A stretch of DNA of 64,000 bases, from contig JAMWET010000482.1 of assembly GCA_024036415.1 (NCBI GenBank), forward strand, positions 1 to 64,000, read 5' to 3'. The position numbers and the translations under genes are program-made. The notes beneath the pieces were generated by a model. It searched no databases. It saw only the letters and a list, made by a program, of their open reading frames with translations, and had not been told where the DNA came from. The stretch is from Prochilodus magdalenae (taxonomy: Eukaryota; Chordata; Actinopteri; Characiformes; Prochilodontidae). Shown piece by piece: positions 12,298-24,840 of the stretch (position 1 is its first letter; the number at the start of each line of letters is the position of its first letter).

Positions 12298-13365
12298 ATT
12301 TACCAATATCTTACTATTATCAGCATTCATGCACATAGGACGTTGGGTGGGGTCATGTCCCCTGTGACCTTTAAAAAGAAGGTGCATTTTGCAGCCACCC
12401 AGCATCGGGATTATCTATAACATCATGCCAGGCTAGGGACAGCTGTGCAGAAAGCTAGCAAAATGGGCCTGGCTCCTAAGACATTGCCCTCATTCATTAT
12501 GTAAAATACCAATAGGGTAGGGGGCAAGCGAGGGTCAGCGTATGAGCATGTACACCTGCTGCACTACCTCCCTCATAGTGTAATAGCTGTCACCTTACTG
12601 CTTCTCTCTATTCACCCAGAACTGGTTTATTTTATTAAAGCAGCTGCAATATCTGCAATGTGACGAATCTTGTATCTGCTATTAGATGGGTGCTGGTTAA
12701 AGTGCAACACAGGTATCATGGAAGAAACCCTACACCGCCAACATATACCACCCATTCTCCCACAGCTTCCAAATTACTCCCACATCCTTGACACCATTAC
12801 ACGTGACCCCTGGTTCCTATCACCACCACTATAAAGAAGTATGAGTCCGTAAGTTTCTGTACAATGCAGCCATTCACATTAAACCTTCCGGAATGAAGGT
12901 GTTCACATCTCAGCCAGAAATTGACCACAGCAACACATTTCTTACTACATGGGGCCCTAACCCCTTAGCTGCTCGAATGGAAGCTGACCGAGAGCTGACC
13001 AGCGCAAAGTGTTGCATAATATTAGGCTTAACTTACTCATGACTGCTAAGAGCAGCTTTCAGTCTATTTGTCAGTCTAACAGCAGGGTTAATCCCCCCAG
13101 CCATTCTCATGCATACTGCCCATCTCTCCCTGCCTGTCATCCATCATGACAGAGAGGGAGAAGGAGAGAGATGAAGGCCTACACTGACACATAGCAGAGG
13201 ACTGCGCCCCTTCAGAAGCTCCAATTGATAATGAGGTGGCAAATGTGTGTTCTAAAGCCAGGCGGAGAGCATCCCCGCTGAGCCCTCTCCCCCCACAGTC
13301 AGCCGTTCGATGTGTTAAAGCCCCAGGGCCTGCCTGAAACCCCAACCTGAGGAGCAAGACCCCCA
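12298..13365. other. intergenic, no supported gene
   Basis: Moderate-GC unique sequence. The 89-codon minus-strand frame at 13088-13357 has no recognisable domain or splice context. Confidence 0.4.
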
Positions 13366-13830
13366 GGCTACGTTCACACTACAAGCCTTTTTGGTCAAAT
13401 CAGATCTTTTCACACAGATGTTTGTACTGTGGTGGTTCACATTCTTCTTTACCCATGTGTCAGTAATATTAACGTGCTTCTGTCCTGAGAGGATGTAAAT
13501 GCGCTCTGCACATGTTATGGTTTTGTTGTAGACAGTACAAAAAAAACTACATTAGGAAAATAAAAATATATAAGTTACATGTTCACAAAGCTCAATTGGC
13601 TTAATACGGTGGCACTCCAGTGGAACTGAGCCATTTCAACTGCATTCACAAAAAAGATAGAAGAAGCATATTTGGTTTATTTTTGCCATATGTGACGCAG
13701 ATCTGATTTTTTTCAGAGTGGTGTGAACACAAAAACCTCAATTCAGATTTTAACCACTTTCACAACATGTGGTCATGCAACCCTAATCCAATTCCGGTCA
13801 AATGAGTTGCCAACAAACACGAATGTAACC
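13366..13830. mobile_element. probable non-autonomous DNA transposon
   Basis: It begins with 'aggctacgttcacactacaa', a start typical of abundant fish DNA-transposon remnants. It ends with a weakly inverted segment, 'gagtggtgtgaacacaaaaa' at about 13716 and on to about 13830. Both ends contain 'ttcacac/gtgtgaa' and 'cagat' blocks in opposite orientation. There is no transposase and I could not define a target duplication. The boundaries are approximate. Confidence 0.45.
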
Positions 13831-15339
13831 GATCTAACTGGAAAAATCAGAGGGAATAAACCGAAACTGAGCAACGAGGCACGTGATCTAAATATGGTCT
13901 CTTCCAGAGAACAAAAGCCCTGGGACCCTTTTTATTGATCAATTAGGACAGCTTTTCACTGACCTGCCGTTTCCTCTAAGCGTCTGGGAGATGGTTTCCT
14001 TTTCTTCTTGGGACAGGCTCCAAATTCCTCATGCTGCCTCCATGAAGAGCGTGGGGACCTATGGCTCCTCTGGCAGGGAGTTAACCAGGCCTTTGAAATA
14101 GCTGTGATTATTTGCTGGGGCTTTACCGTTTATTTTGCCCACACGAAGTTCGGCAGGCCCAGGCCCAGGCCCAGCCCCAGGCCCAGGCCCAGCCTTTTTC
14201 TGCAGATCTCAGACCCTGTACCTTTAAAAACAAAGGAATTAAGGATCAGTTTGTATGTTTCCATCGAATTCTGATTTAGCATGTAAGCATGTAAGCAAGG
14301 CCTCATTAAAGAGAGAGATCCTCTAGTTTAAATATCACAGCAATGTAAGCAAGATTGGGGGGGCGGGTGTGGGTTGGGGGGTGCTGTTTAGATCGGCTGT
14401 GCAGCTCTTTAAATAAACTGCTAGAATCAAACAAGCCTTAAAGACTGTAAAACACAAATTAAGGCAGTAATTATATTACTGGCGCTAACCTCGAAATGAA
14501 AGCAACATATGCTTAGGCCAGATCCCACATAATCATGCATTTGATGGTGGCTGGGCTGTATTATTTTCATGTTAGGCCCGCCGTCCCTTTGGTTGCTCAG
14601 CCAGTGGCAATTGCATTGTACATGCACAATAAACAAGTCAGCCTTGCAATTAGCACAACACAGAGCAGTTAGGGAATACACACTTTTCACAGCTAAGACA
14701 AAGCCGGCCTATGAGTTTTGTGTATTGTGAGTTCTCCAAAGCCACTTGAATCTTTCATTATGTGATTAAGGGGCCTGCCTTGATCCCTCTCCAATTGAGT
14801 TGTCTCTTTCATTCTGCGGTTCCTAATTGGAGTCAGTATGATTTAACGGGGTTTAACAAGGTCACAATCTAATGTCATCGAAGTTTTTTCTGGTCGAGGC
14901 CTCCAGGCTTTTTGGAAGGGTCTGGGCGTGAATTTCTGGTAAAGGATTGGACGCTACGTGAGAGAAATACTTCTGTCATTAATCCCGTTTCTTGTAAGTC
15001 CAACAACAGCACGTTCCTAATTGTCCACAGGCAGCGGATATTTTATAGGAGCACCAGCGGCAGGGAGAGTAGACACGGTGACATGAGTTACTGGTAAGGT
15101 ATGCCCATTAGAGCCAGCCAGAGAACACAGAGGGGTGGTAAGACATGGGTGGTAAGAAAGGAATGATTACCAGCACCATTTTACAGTTACGGGATTGATG
15201 CTACAGCCTTGCGCATACTAGTCGTGCTTGTTTCGCTCATTACGACTACATTCGAGTATTTCGGTTCATACAGATGATGTTATAAATGACTGTCTAAAAT
15301 GCTCTTATAGTTGTAACACACAGAGTGCACTACGCGGTG
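13831..15339. other. unique sequence, possible conserved non-coding
   Basis: There is no gene. The stretch at 14440-14700 has long runs without repeats and several homeodomain-type TAATTA/ATTAG cores, CAATTG and TGATTTAT-like words. This is the texture of vertebrate conserved non-coding DNA, but conservation cannot be seen in a single sequence. A hexanucleotide AGGCCC/AGCCCC run lies at 14155-14190. Confidence 0.3.
14155..14190. repeat. short hexanucleotide repeat
   Basis: About six copies of AGGCCC/AGCCCC-type hexamers. Simple sequence. Confidence 0.8.
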
Positions 15340-15900
15340 CACAGTAATGCACTACAGTAATGTTCCTATGCGTGTATATCCTGTAGCGCATTACACTTTC
15401 AGGTTCTGGAATCACTTTACAGTGACTGGTGTAATCAGAATTTCTGTGTCTGAGCGAACAGTATCAATTATGTGCCATGTATTTTAAAAATCCACTTCCT
15501 TTACATACAGTCATATGAGTACTAATGTAATTCTAATTGCATCAGTAACTGTTAAATGATTCTAGGAATTGAAACATTACAGTAAAAAGTATGTTACTAG
15601 TAATGCATTACTTTATACCATGTAACTAACACTGTCTGTTACAGCTACACAAGTACTTTACACAGTGTTTGGAGCTACATGGTACAAAGTAATGCATTAC
15701 AGCAATGTGTTTTTTTCTGTAGATCCTGTAACGCATTACGGTTTTCAATTACTGGGATCACTTCACAGTGATGGATGTAATCAGAGTTACATCAGTACTC
15801 CATATGTCTCTGAGAGAACAATATCAGTTATGCACTATGCAAAAAAGCATAAACATTCTCTATACAGTCATATTTTCTTTTTAAAGTTTAGAAATAAGTT
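15340..15900. repeat. diverged tandem duplication, period about 345 bp
   Basis: The block 'gcattacactttcaggttct...' at about 15388 is repeated at about 15733 as 'gcattacggttttcaattac...'. The order of sub-blocks is the same (cactttacagtgactgg, tgtaatcagaatt, acagtatcaatta, tacagtcatat). The motif resembles fish DNA-transposon subterminal sequence, but I cannot assign it to a family. Confidence 0.7.
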
Positions 15901-16424
15901 GGTAATATAACACAATAAAATACATTTTCAACTTCAAATTAACACCTTTTTGGATGATTAAAAAAAAGTATTTTATTTTATTTTTTTCAACATATTTAAT
16001 TTGATATTGTCCTGTTTTAGCTACCTCGTTATTTTAAATACAGGTCATCAAACCATACCCTACCATGCTTATATAATTCTTATAAAAAGAAATGCCTCAT
16101 ATGCTGCTCTTGATCACTAAGGCTCCTATCCTCTACAGTGCACACATTTTAATGTACAATCACTGTGGATTTGCTGAAACTACCATATTGGCAGATATGG
16201 AGAGACAATAAATGTAACATGTGGCCTGAGCAAAAGGTGCCACATTGTATGTTTAGCTTTTAGGATTTTTCCCCAACATCCATATACATTTGCAATAAAA
16301 ATGCCATATTAAAGAAGGCAGAGAAAAGTTATAAAATATGGCCTATGCAAAAGTTTTGTCACATTTTATCATTTAGTTGAGTTATAAAAAGTTTTATTTC
16401 TTAAAAATAAAAATAGCACGTATA

Positions 16425-16620
16425 TGGGAGAAAAAAGGAAAGGTTTAACTTTAATGTAAGTCAGTGGGACCAGATTTTTTTACAAGCTATTTTTTTACTT
16501 GGCCATTTCTGTTTGCCCATTCATCATAAAAAGCAGATCATGTGATCAAATAAGGCCTAAAAGTAAAAATCATCAAAAATGGAGATACATGTTTTTCATT
16601 TCTTTGGACAGTGACAATAT
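16425..16620 (+). mobile_element. MITE, GTCGCTGTCC-TIR family, copy 2 (5' truncated)
   Basis: It has the interior blocks 'gtaagtcagtgggaccagat', 'ggccatttctgttt', 'aaaatggagatacatg' and the right end 'ggacagtgacaatat' at 16620. The left terminal repeat is gone or unrecognisable. Orientation is the same as the copy at 4583. Confidence 0.75.
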
Positions 16621-16925
16621 TCGGGTGTGTTCTCTTCAATTATATTCACTAAGCATCAACAAAAGCATGGCATTTGATGGCTGTGTTCAAACTCTAACAT
16701 GGATTATCCATGCCTGTCTTTTGCATGCGCGTGTGCTGCTTGCGACAGCTGACTGGGTGACTGGTTGCGAATATGACGATATAATCATGCTGTCACGAAA
16801 CTGATTGATAAAGAACCCTGTGCTGAAGAAAACAGGTAGCTGTTTATCAACTATTCCTGTTGAGCAGCTTCTCATTTTGAACAGCCTTTGTTTTTTAAAT
16901 GATTATTCAATATTAATATTCAATA

Positions 16926-16967
16926 TGAATTCTATTCTATTCTATTCTATTCTATTCTATTCTATAA
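16926..16967. repeat. TTCTA pentanucleotide microsatellite
   Basis: About seven or eight copies of TTCTA. It may be the tail of a lost LINE, but nothing adjacent proves that. Confidence 0.85.
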
Positions 16968-19371
16968 CAACTATATTAGCACTGCTTATGTTAAATCCTT
17001 CTTCTGAGAATAACCTGAGGCGGGATGGTTTGATCTGTATACAAGAGAGAGAGAGAGCAATGTAGAGAATGAAGAGAGAGAGGCAGACAGATACACCAAC
17101 ATGGAGACGGAGAGCATCGGAGTGAAAGACCGTGGCTGAGGTGGGCGACTCCTGGTACTTGTTATTAAAAAACGTTGTCATTAAGAATAAACACCCTGTC
17201 TAGGCCTGATTGAGTGTACGCAGCTTCAAACGGGACGCCCTAATTGTTATTATCGCTCAATGGGGCCATTAGAGCAGAGAGGAATCAAAGGCTAGGTGCC
17301 CACATAAATGGGAGATGGGCCTAGCGTCTGAGGAGAGATGGGTGCAAAGGGGGCACCCTATGATGTCACTCGGCCCCCGGCGAGCTTTCTCATGGGAAAA
17401 GTAACACTCCCCTCCGCTCACCATAAAAGAGGAGAAGGAGCCATAACAGTAACAAGCGCAACCAGCGCGGCCGTTTGATGTGCCCATGTTATCTGTCTCC
17501 TTGGCTTTTTTGTATCCCCATTCAGGGCATAAATGTGATCATTGAAGTGGTCCGCCCCGTCTTCACAGAGCACAAAAGTCTCTCGCTAATTGCTGCCACA
17601 TCAAATAAGCAGGAACAACTCCGAATGGGAGCCTTACAACTGCCGAGAGGGGAAAAAAACGAACCTCTGCTTAAAGCTGGTTAGAGCAGAGTGAGCAGAG
17701 GTTTTTGTGATCTCCCATCTAAGATTAGGTTGGTGGTTCGGCGAAGGTGGCGACCGGGCCAGCAGAGGGGTAGGGGGCGGTTATCACACAGGAAAGACCT
17801 CTTCACAGATTAGTTCTGCATGGGCAGCCGTTCGCTATTCGATTCGGGAGCGACAAATCCAATGGCTGCCCCTTGCATTGTCTTCTCGCCGGGGAGCAGA
17901 AACAGTGGCCCGCGATTGGTGGGTGGTGGGGGGGCCACAAAAGCTAGCTAGCGACGGAACCCAGTGTGTGTTTTCAAAGTGTAACTCTTCTCCTTGCCGT
18001 CACGGCCCAGCGATATGAGTGTCTCAGGGGCCCCGGGGCCGCGCCACACGGAGCGAGAAAAAGCTGTCAATTCAGGGGCCCTTTCAAAGGCGCATCACTT
18101 TTGTGCAAACAGGGCCTGAAAGTCACAGTCCATATACTCCTCAAAGCATGCTCCCGGTTAAATAGCCATTGACTAGCTTCGGATCAAATGTGATTTGTTT
18201 GGAACCCCCCGTCACCCCTTCCCACCCGACCCCCATCCCCTTCACCCCCTCCACCACCACACTTCTTTTTGACCCTCTGCATTCTTGTTTCCCAATTGTG
18301 TCGTCTTTGTTGAGCGGCGAGGTTCTGTTGGATGGGGGAATGCGGTGGTGGGGCGGGGGTTAGAGGAAAGCGTCTCGGCCAGAGAACGGCTCCTGTGATC
18401 TGTTCTTTTTGGGTCTCCTGCCGGATCTTGTCAAGGTCACGACCCGGCGGAGTCCGGCACCTCTATCCGTGTTAGCTGGTCAGGCACATTGCTTTGAAAG
18501 CGGCAAGATAAACATATCTGTTGCACACAATCCAATCCATCAGCACGGCTTGCCTCGTGGAAGTGACCCACGCTGCGTTGTCACTCACAGATAAGTAAGC
18601 TGTTGGATGGAGGGTGGAGCAGCAGGGGGTGGGGGTGTTATCGTAAATTACTCCGCAAAAACTTTCCACTCGGAATGTCCATCTCCATAAATACCATTCC
18701 AAAAAATAGCCTTAGCCATTAAAGTCTTGAAGAGCTGCGTCATATCGGTATATGTTCCTGGAGGGAGTGGGGGAAACGTACGCCTGCTCAGTGTTACAGC
18801 GATCACAGACCTGGTAGCCGCCGTTCAGGCATGATGATATACGGTCAGCTTCAGCGAGGTAGAGGGGAGCGAGGGGTGGTTGCACTTTTTCCCACTGAAG
18901 AGCTGCCGCTAAATATAAACACTGTAAATATCCGGCTTGTTGAAATCTGTCTGCCATTTCAACTGACAGTTCAATAAGGGAGGGAATACAGCATTAGCAT
19001 CTCCCTGGCTGCCAAATATCTCCTCACGTTTATGCTTCTAGGCTGCTAACATTCCCCGCTAGGTCTGTTCGGCTCAAGGCCTGCAGTGTCATGGGTCAAC
19101 TGCTCAGCCTGAGGTACCTTGTAATCCTGCAAATCTGGACACCAGGCAGGCCACTAGTTGCTAAAAATATGCCATGTAGGCCTTTGTAGGCCCTGCCAGA
19201 AGGGCAAGGTGCTTGAATATGGTCAGCACTGAAAAACATATGGGCATATACTGCCATATTGTCCAGTCACAGGTCTAAAAGGCTGGGTTTGGGGCTTATA
19301 GTCAGATGTGTGATTTCAATGTAGTTTCAACCGTTCAAACAGTTTAAATGTTTACCAGGATCCTTCTGTGT
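16968..19371. other. GC-richer intergenic region, no supported gene
   Basis: Short open frames in all frames lack domains. The region contains a CpG cluster (17720-18080), CCAAT-type words, and C-rich or G-rich runs at about 18210-18260 and 18330-18360. I see no exon. Confidence 0.35.
17720..18080. promoter_or_regulatory. CpG-rich patch, possible regulatory element
   Basis: About twenty CpG dinucleotides fall in roughly 360 bp, well above the surrounding sequence. CCAAT-box words appear on both strands ('atccaatggctg', 'gcgattggtggg') with GC-boxes such as 'ccccggggccgcgcc'. No coding exon follows on either side. It could be the promoter of a non-coding transcript, an enhancer, or a chance GC-rich patch. 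Confidence 0.25.
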
Positions 19372-19645
19372 CATGGGGCAATGCTGGAGCCTATCCCAGC
19401 ATTCACTAGGCGGAAGGAGGCAAACATCCTGAACATGCTGCCAAACCACCACAGGGCAGGCAAACAGACATACCCTCAACCAACATCATAAATAGGGCAG
19501 TTTAGCATCTCCAATCAACCTGACAGCAAGTCTTTGAACTGAACACATGCAGACACAGGGAGAGCAAGCAGAGAAAGGAGCCCTGGATTCAGCTGGGAAT
19601 CCAACACAGTCCGTTCTTGCTGCGAGGCAGCAGCGTTACCTACTG
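19372..19645 (+). repeat. dispersed LINE-tail-like fish repeat
   Basis: The order of blocks 'ggagcctatcccagcattca', 'ggcggaaggaggcaaacatc', 'agtttagcatctccaatcaa', 'aactgaacacatgcagac' and 'cttgctgcgaggcagcagcg' is that of a very common fish repeat. Fragments of it also occur at 11258 and 12179. Non-coding. It runs directly into the GTA array. Confidence 0.65.
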
Positions 19646-19655
19646 TGGCATCATG

Positions 19656-19731
19656 TACAGGTATTAGTAGTAGTAGTGGTGCTAGTAGTAGTGGTAGTGA
19701 TGGTGGTAGTAGTAGTAGTGAAGGTAGTAGA

Positions 19732-19767
<36 letters not shown>

Positions 19768-19779
19768 GAAGGTAGTAGA

Positions 19780-19812
<33 letters not shown>

Positions 19813-19877
19813 GAAGGTAGTAGAAGTAGTAGTGGTAGTAGTAGTAGTAGTAGTAGTGGTAGTAGTAGTAGTAATAA

Positions 19878-19917
<40 letters not shown>

Positions 19918-20151
19918 GAAGGTAGTAGAAGTAGTAGTGGTGGTAGTAGTAGTAGTAGTAGTGGTAGTAGTAGTAGTAATAATAGTAGTAGTGTGGTGGT
20001 GGTAGTAGTGGTGGTGGTAGTAGTAGTGGTAGCAGTAGTAGTGGTGGTGGTAGTAGTGGTAGTGGTGGTGGTAGTAGTACTGGTGGTAATAGTAGTAGTG
20101 GTGGTGGTAGTAGTAGTGGTAGTAGTAGTAAATATAGTAGTAGTGGTGGTG

Positions 20152-20183
<32 letters not shown>

Positions 20184-20832
20184 GGTAGTAGTAGTGGTGG
20201 TGGTAGTAGTAGAAGAGATAGTAATAGTAGTAGTAGTAGTAGAGCTTGTAGTAGTAGAGGTAGTAGTAGAAGGGTTATTAGTGCTAGTAGTAGTAGAGGT
20301 TGTAGCATTTGTATAATAGTAGTAGGGGTAGTAGTGCTAGTAGTAGGAGTAGTAGTGCTAGTAGTAGGGGTAGTAGTAGTGGTGGTAGTAGTAGTAGTGG
20401 TGGTGGTAGAAGTAGTAGTGGTGGTAGTAGTAGTGGTAGAAGTAATAATAGTAGTGGTGGTAGTAGTAGTAGTGGGGGTAGTAGTGCTAGTAGTAGTAGA
20501 CATAGAAGTTTGAGTAATAGTATAATAGTAGAAGTAGTAGGGGTAGTAGTGCTAGTAGTATGGGTAGTAGTAGTGGGGTAGTCGTGCTTGTAGTAGCAAT
20601 AGTAGTAGTAGAGGTAGTAGTAATAGGGGTAGTAGTGCTAGCAGTAGCAGCAGTAGTAGTAGAAGTGGTAGTCGTAGGGGTAGTAGTGCTAATGATAAGG
20701 GTACTAGTGCTAGCAGTAGCAGCAGTAGTAGTAGAAGTGGTAGTCGTAGGGGTAGTAGTGCTAATGATAAGGGTACTAGTGCTAGCAGTAGCAGCAGTAG
20801 TAGTAGAAGTGGTAGTCGTAGGGGTAGTAGTA
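19656..20832. repeat. GTA/GTG trinucleotide satellite, about 1.2 kb
   Basis: Nearly pure (GTA)n interrupted by GTG, GAA and AAT triplets, with higher-order structure. At the left, a block containing 'gaaggtagtagaagtagtag' recurs four times. At the right (20620-20832) a 72-bp unit containing 'gctaatgataagggtactag' is repeated in tandem. Because the unit is 3 bp, long open frames of poly-Ser/Gly, poly-Val or poly-Thr/Tyr appear in several frames. None has the features of a real gene. Confidence 0.95.
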
Positions 20833-23800
20833 CTGTTTTTTACAGTTCTGTTTGGGAAACTTGTAGCTAACTGTGAAGTGGCTTAAGTTATATAGCTAAG
20901 ATTAGCTGGCTAACACACTAACTGTGTCTTTTCAGAGTTTTTCTTTGTGTGTGAAACTTGTAGCTAACTGTTAACAGGTTTTAGCTATATATGATATTTT
21001 GTCGTTTTGCTTCAGTGTAAATGCTGGTTTGAGAAGTAGTTTTAGAGGCTAATGTTAGCTGCCTAAAGGGTGTATTTTTGCTTCAGACTTGTTCAGATAT
21101 GTTGTTTTTTAAATAGGCTAACCATTATTTTCACATAATTTCCAGTGCTACTGCTTGCTCACTTTTGTAAAGCCAAGCAGTATAAATACATACATAGCTA
21201 ACACAGACTAGATATCTGTGTCTGAGTGGATGGCTTAATTAACTAATAATCATTATAATGTTAGTTAGCTCTCTGTTATCTGTGGTAAAACAGGTAACTT
21301 ATTTATACATTCCTCCTCATGTAAGACATAGAGCGTCCACTCTAACACGTGATTATCAGAATAAAAAGCTCTAGGAAGGGAACCACAGCGCAACCCCGTG
21401 TTAGAAAACATTACACAGTGCAGGTTTAATGAAAACCTGAAACACTACAAGGTAAAAGAAACACATCACTGGTCAATTTCGTCTGGCTAATCTGATTTTG
21501 TCTTGCATACCTGACCAGATCTAACCACTCTAAGGCAGTCCGGCCTCCTCCTGACAGTGAGTGAGAGGAGTGGTTTAGATTCTGTATAAAGATTCTAAAA
21601 GACCTTGAACAACTTTATTCACAGGTGCATGCTTAATTCAGCAGTGTATCCCTTATTGAACAGTGCAGTCTGAATAAGTTTCATTCTGCTCTGTATGGAC
21701 TGCTAGCTACTGCACGCTACCGTTTGTCCTTGGAAATAAATGCAGCGGAGAGAAGCTAATTAGGAAAACAATCTAGACTGCACTGAGAGATTATAGCCGT
21801 CTTTATTGCCTATATATATAAACAGATGGTAAGAGAATCTAATGTCTGCAGAGCTATAAATTAATTGGTAGGTGAAAGTCACTATAACCATAAAGCTAAA
21901 TAAGCCAAGTTAGCTTGAGAACAGGTTCAAAGCAACAAACAAGCAACTACTGGCAAAAAATTATGTAACACATAAAAACACACACCGGCATGGGGTAGTA
22001 ATTTGTAGCACTACTCTAGATGTTTTCCACAACCACCAGCTCCAGGGAACAAACACTGCACTGTCGAAAAGGAAAGGGAACAAGGGGACGGTTCCACCGA
22101 CAGTGGCTGATTCCCTCAAATCCATTTTTCCTTTGTTCATTGTGCACCAAATGGCTGCATGATCATTTCCAGACCATGAGTTTAGATCATTTTACTATTA
22201 GTACCTGTGATACGGGGAGCTGTAACCGAGCAGATGAACACAAGTGCAGCCAGCCAGACGGACTAGGAAACATAATGGGCCTTTCTGTGATTATTCGTCC
22301 ATGTCACCTACACATCATGAAGGACACGGACTCCCTAGCTCACGTCTTCTGTCTCTGGAGACCCCACTCAGGATTAGGTGTGTGATAATCTCTTTGTTTA
22401 GAGCAGGCTTTTGTCATCTGATTTGGGATTTTGCCCTGACAAAAAACGAAGAAGGACATCGGGATGAAGAGAGGGGCCTTTTGTCGGAGTAATGGGAAAA
22501 TCCGGATTTACCCCTCGCCCCTGTAAAAATGTTTACTCAGCGCTGTAGAAACAGGGGAACGCTAACGTACCGCTTTCAATGCCGGTGTGATCTTCATTCA
22601 TGGATATGATGCTGCCTAGCAAAGCCATTTCCAATGCTGTCGTATTAGCGAGTTCTCGCTAGGATATGTCAGTAATGAAGCTCAGCACCTGTTGTCACCT
22701 CTCAGGTCTCATACAATGGCCTTGTTTAAGAACGTTGGATTAGTTATACTTCATTGTCGTGCAAAGAGAAATATAACAAGCAATTGTGTTCCCCTGCGGA
22801 GCATAAGTATTATATCCATTGGAGAACGAAGGGTCTGACCTCAATTTAAAGGCCTTTTGAGGTATTACCTGGGAAAGCAGTGGAGGGTCTGTTGGACAAG
22901 ACCACCATGCAGCATATCGCCCCCCAGCAGTCTGCTGGAGGACTATTGGAGGGAGGCAGGGGGCCATATTCTCCTCCAGTCTGGGAGTTAGTGCTCAGCC
23001 ACCAGGAGGGAGGCCCAGCCACAGTGGGGAAAAATTATCCCAAATCCCCTAACACTGGGCCCGCACAGCTGGCTAGAGGCACAGAGACAGTGGCTGAAAA
23101 GCAAGCTTCAGCCAGCCTACAACAACTCCCCCCAATCACTCAGCCCACCTCCCAAGCCCCATTCACAGAGAGTGGGAGAGAGAGAGAGAGAAGCGAGAGA
23201 CAGGGAGGGAGGAAGGGAGAAGAGTAAAGGGGAAGAAAGACGAGAAACAGAGTGAGAAGTGGGGCTAGACGTAGAGAGAGTGAGAGGATTACTATGCGGA
23301 GAATAGATGTTAACTCATATCAAACTCAGTTAGCGGCATGCTAATCAGTATTCCCAACTTTTGGTGCTTCACATATAAGCCAAGCCCGAGCATTCTAGGA
23401 ATGTTGCCCGATGCATCTGACGGTGCATTAAACAGCGTGCAGGGCTGGAGGGCTGCGGGTGAAGTGGTGGCAGTTCTCGAAGGCACACAAAGGGTTAAAG
23501 GCTCCCCCTTAGAGGACATCTGAGTTGAAGGATTTCTCAGTGTCGATAATTTGTCTAGAATAACTGCCGTGAACCGCTTGCCTTTAAAAAAGGAGAAAAG
23601 AAAGCAAAAGAAAACCCTTTGGCCAAACCCACATTGCTGTAGGTCTATGGTGAAGTAGCACTCGAGAGCGCTCAGAGGGCCCTTGCTGTCAGAATGGAAT
23701 TTGGAGTGACCACAGAACAGTTGTCCGGCCCATGAATGTCTCTCTTGCTCCGTATAGATGGAGGTATGTTCATACAGCTTCATCTATCTCTACGCATTTC

Positions 23801-24574
23801 CCGAGCCCTTCAGAGCAGTCTCAGCCAGCTCCGCAGCATCATTAAAACTGCACATGTTTTCCAATTGTCCCGCAGGCCTGCAGGTCTCAGACTTTGATCT
23901 TTCTTGTTGGTATTGTAATAGGCCAAATGAAATGTCCACCACAGATGTTCATCGTTAGCAAACTCATCATTTACGCAGTCGTTCTTCTTTTAGTTCACAC
24001 GCTCCATTTAGATGTTGCAATGGCATAGAAGGGGTATAGAAAGTAACTTATGACTGATGCCTCCACTGGAGGTGCTCAAGTATGGCAAATTAACTCCAGA
24101 GGTCAAGGAGCATTCACACAAACAAGATCAAGTACACTTTAATGTTCAAGTACACACATGTTACAGGACCAGCAGGTCTGCAATCGGCTTTTTGTTCAGA
24201 TGTCCAGGCTCCATCGTTTTAGGCAGGTCAGGCTTTGAGGCAGTGAGTATCCACTGGTGCTCAGACCGCTCACTGCACTCTGTCCTGCTCAGTCCAAATG
24301 TTTTATTGGTTGTGATTAGAGTTGGGCTTGACAGTGCTGCCTCTAGCTGCTTCTGCTATATGCCCAGTGGCAAACAAGTTCCAGCTGCTGGTTTAGAATG
24401 TAGTTAATGCTGACATCTAGTGGTTAAAAGCCTCTGAATTGGTGGCAGTTCTGAAATTCATCTGAAATCATCAATGAGAAAAGATATGTAAATCAGATCA
24501 GCTCCATAACTCTGTTACAAACGGCTAGTTCGTTCTTGTTCCCTGTCTTTTTTCCAAATCTATAATAATAAAAG
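20833..24574. other. intergenic, no supported gene
   Basis: About 3.7 kb. AT-rich to 22.0 kb, then moderate GC. A purine-rich GAGA tract lies at 23170-23285. The 121-, 115- and 157-codon frames at 22020, 22880 and 23310 have no recognisable domain. Unique stretches at 22540-22760 and 23560-23900 could be conserved non-coding DNA, which is untestable here. Confidence 0.35.
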
Positions 24575-24840
24575 AGTCTACACCTAAAATGAAAAAAGTT
24601 ACAATACCTAAAAATTCTATACCTAAAATGAAAAATTTAATTCTAATACCTAAACAATTATATGCATAAAATGACAAAAAAATGTGAATACCTAAAAATT
24701 CTACCTAAAATAAAAAAATAAAAGTCTAATGCCTAAACAGTTCTATACCTAAAATGAAAAATAAAATTCTAATACCTAAAAACTTCATGCCTAAAACGAC
24801 AAAAAATTCGAATACCTAAAAATTCTATACCTAAAATGTG
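24575..24840. repeat. AT-rich minisatellite
   Basis: Seven or more diverged copies of a 30-40 bp unit built on 'aatacctaaaaattctatac' and 'ctaaaatgaaaaa'. A longer period of about 110 bp is also visible. Confidence 0.85.

Noticed and set aside
19645..20886. Long frames of poly-Ser/Gly, poly-Val and poly-Thr/Leu/Tyr up to 273 codons
   Set aside because: They are all translations of the GTA/GTG microsatellite in different frames, with no flanking coding sequence.
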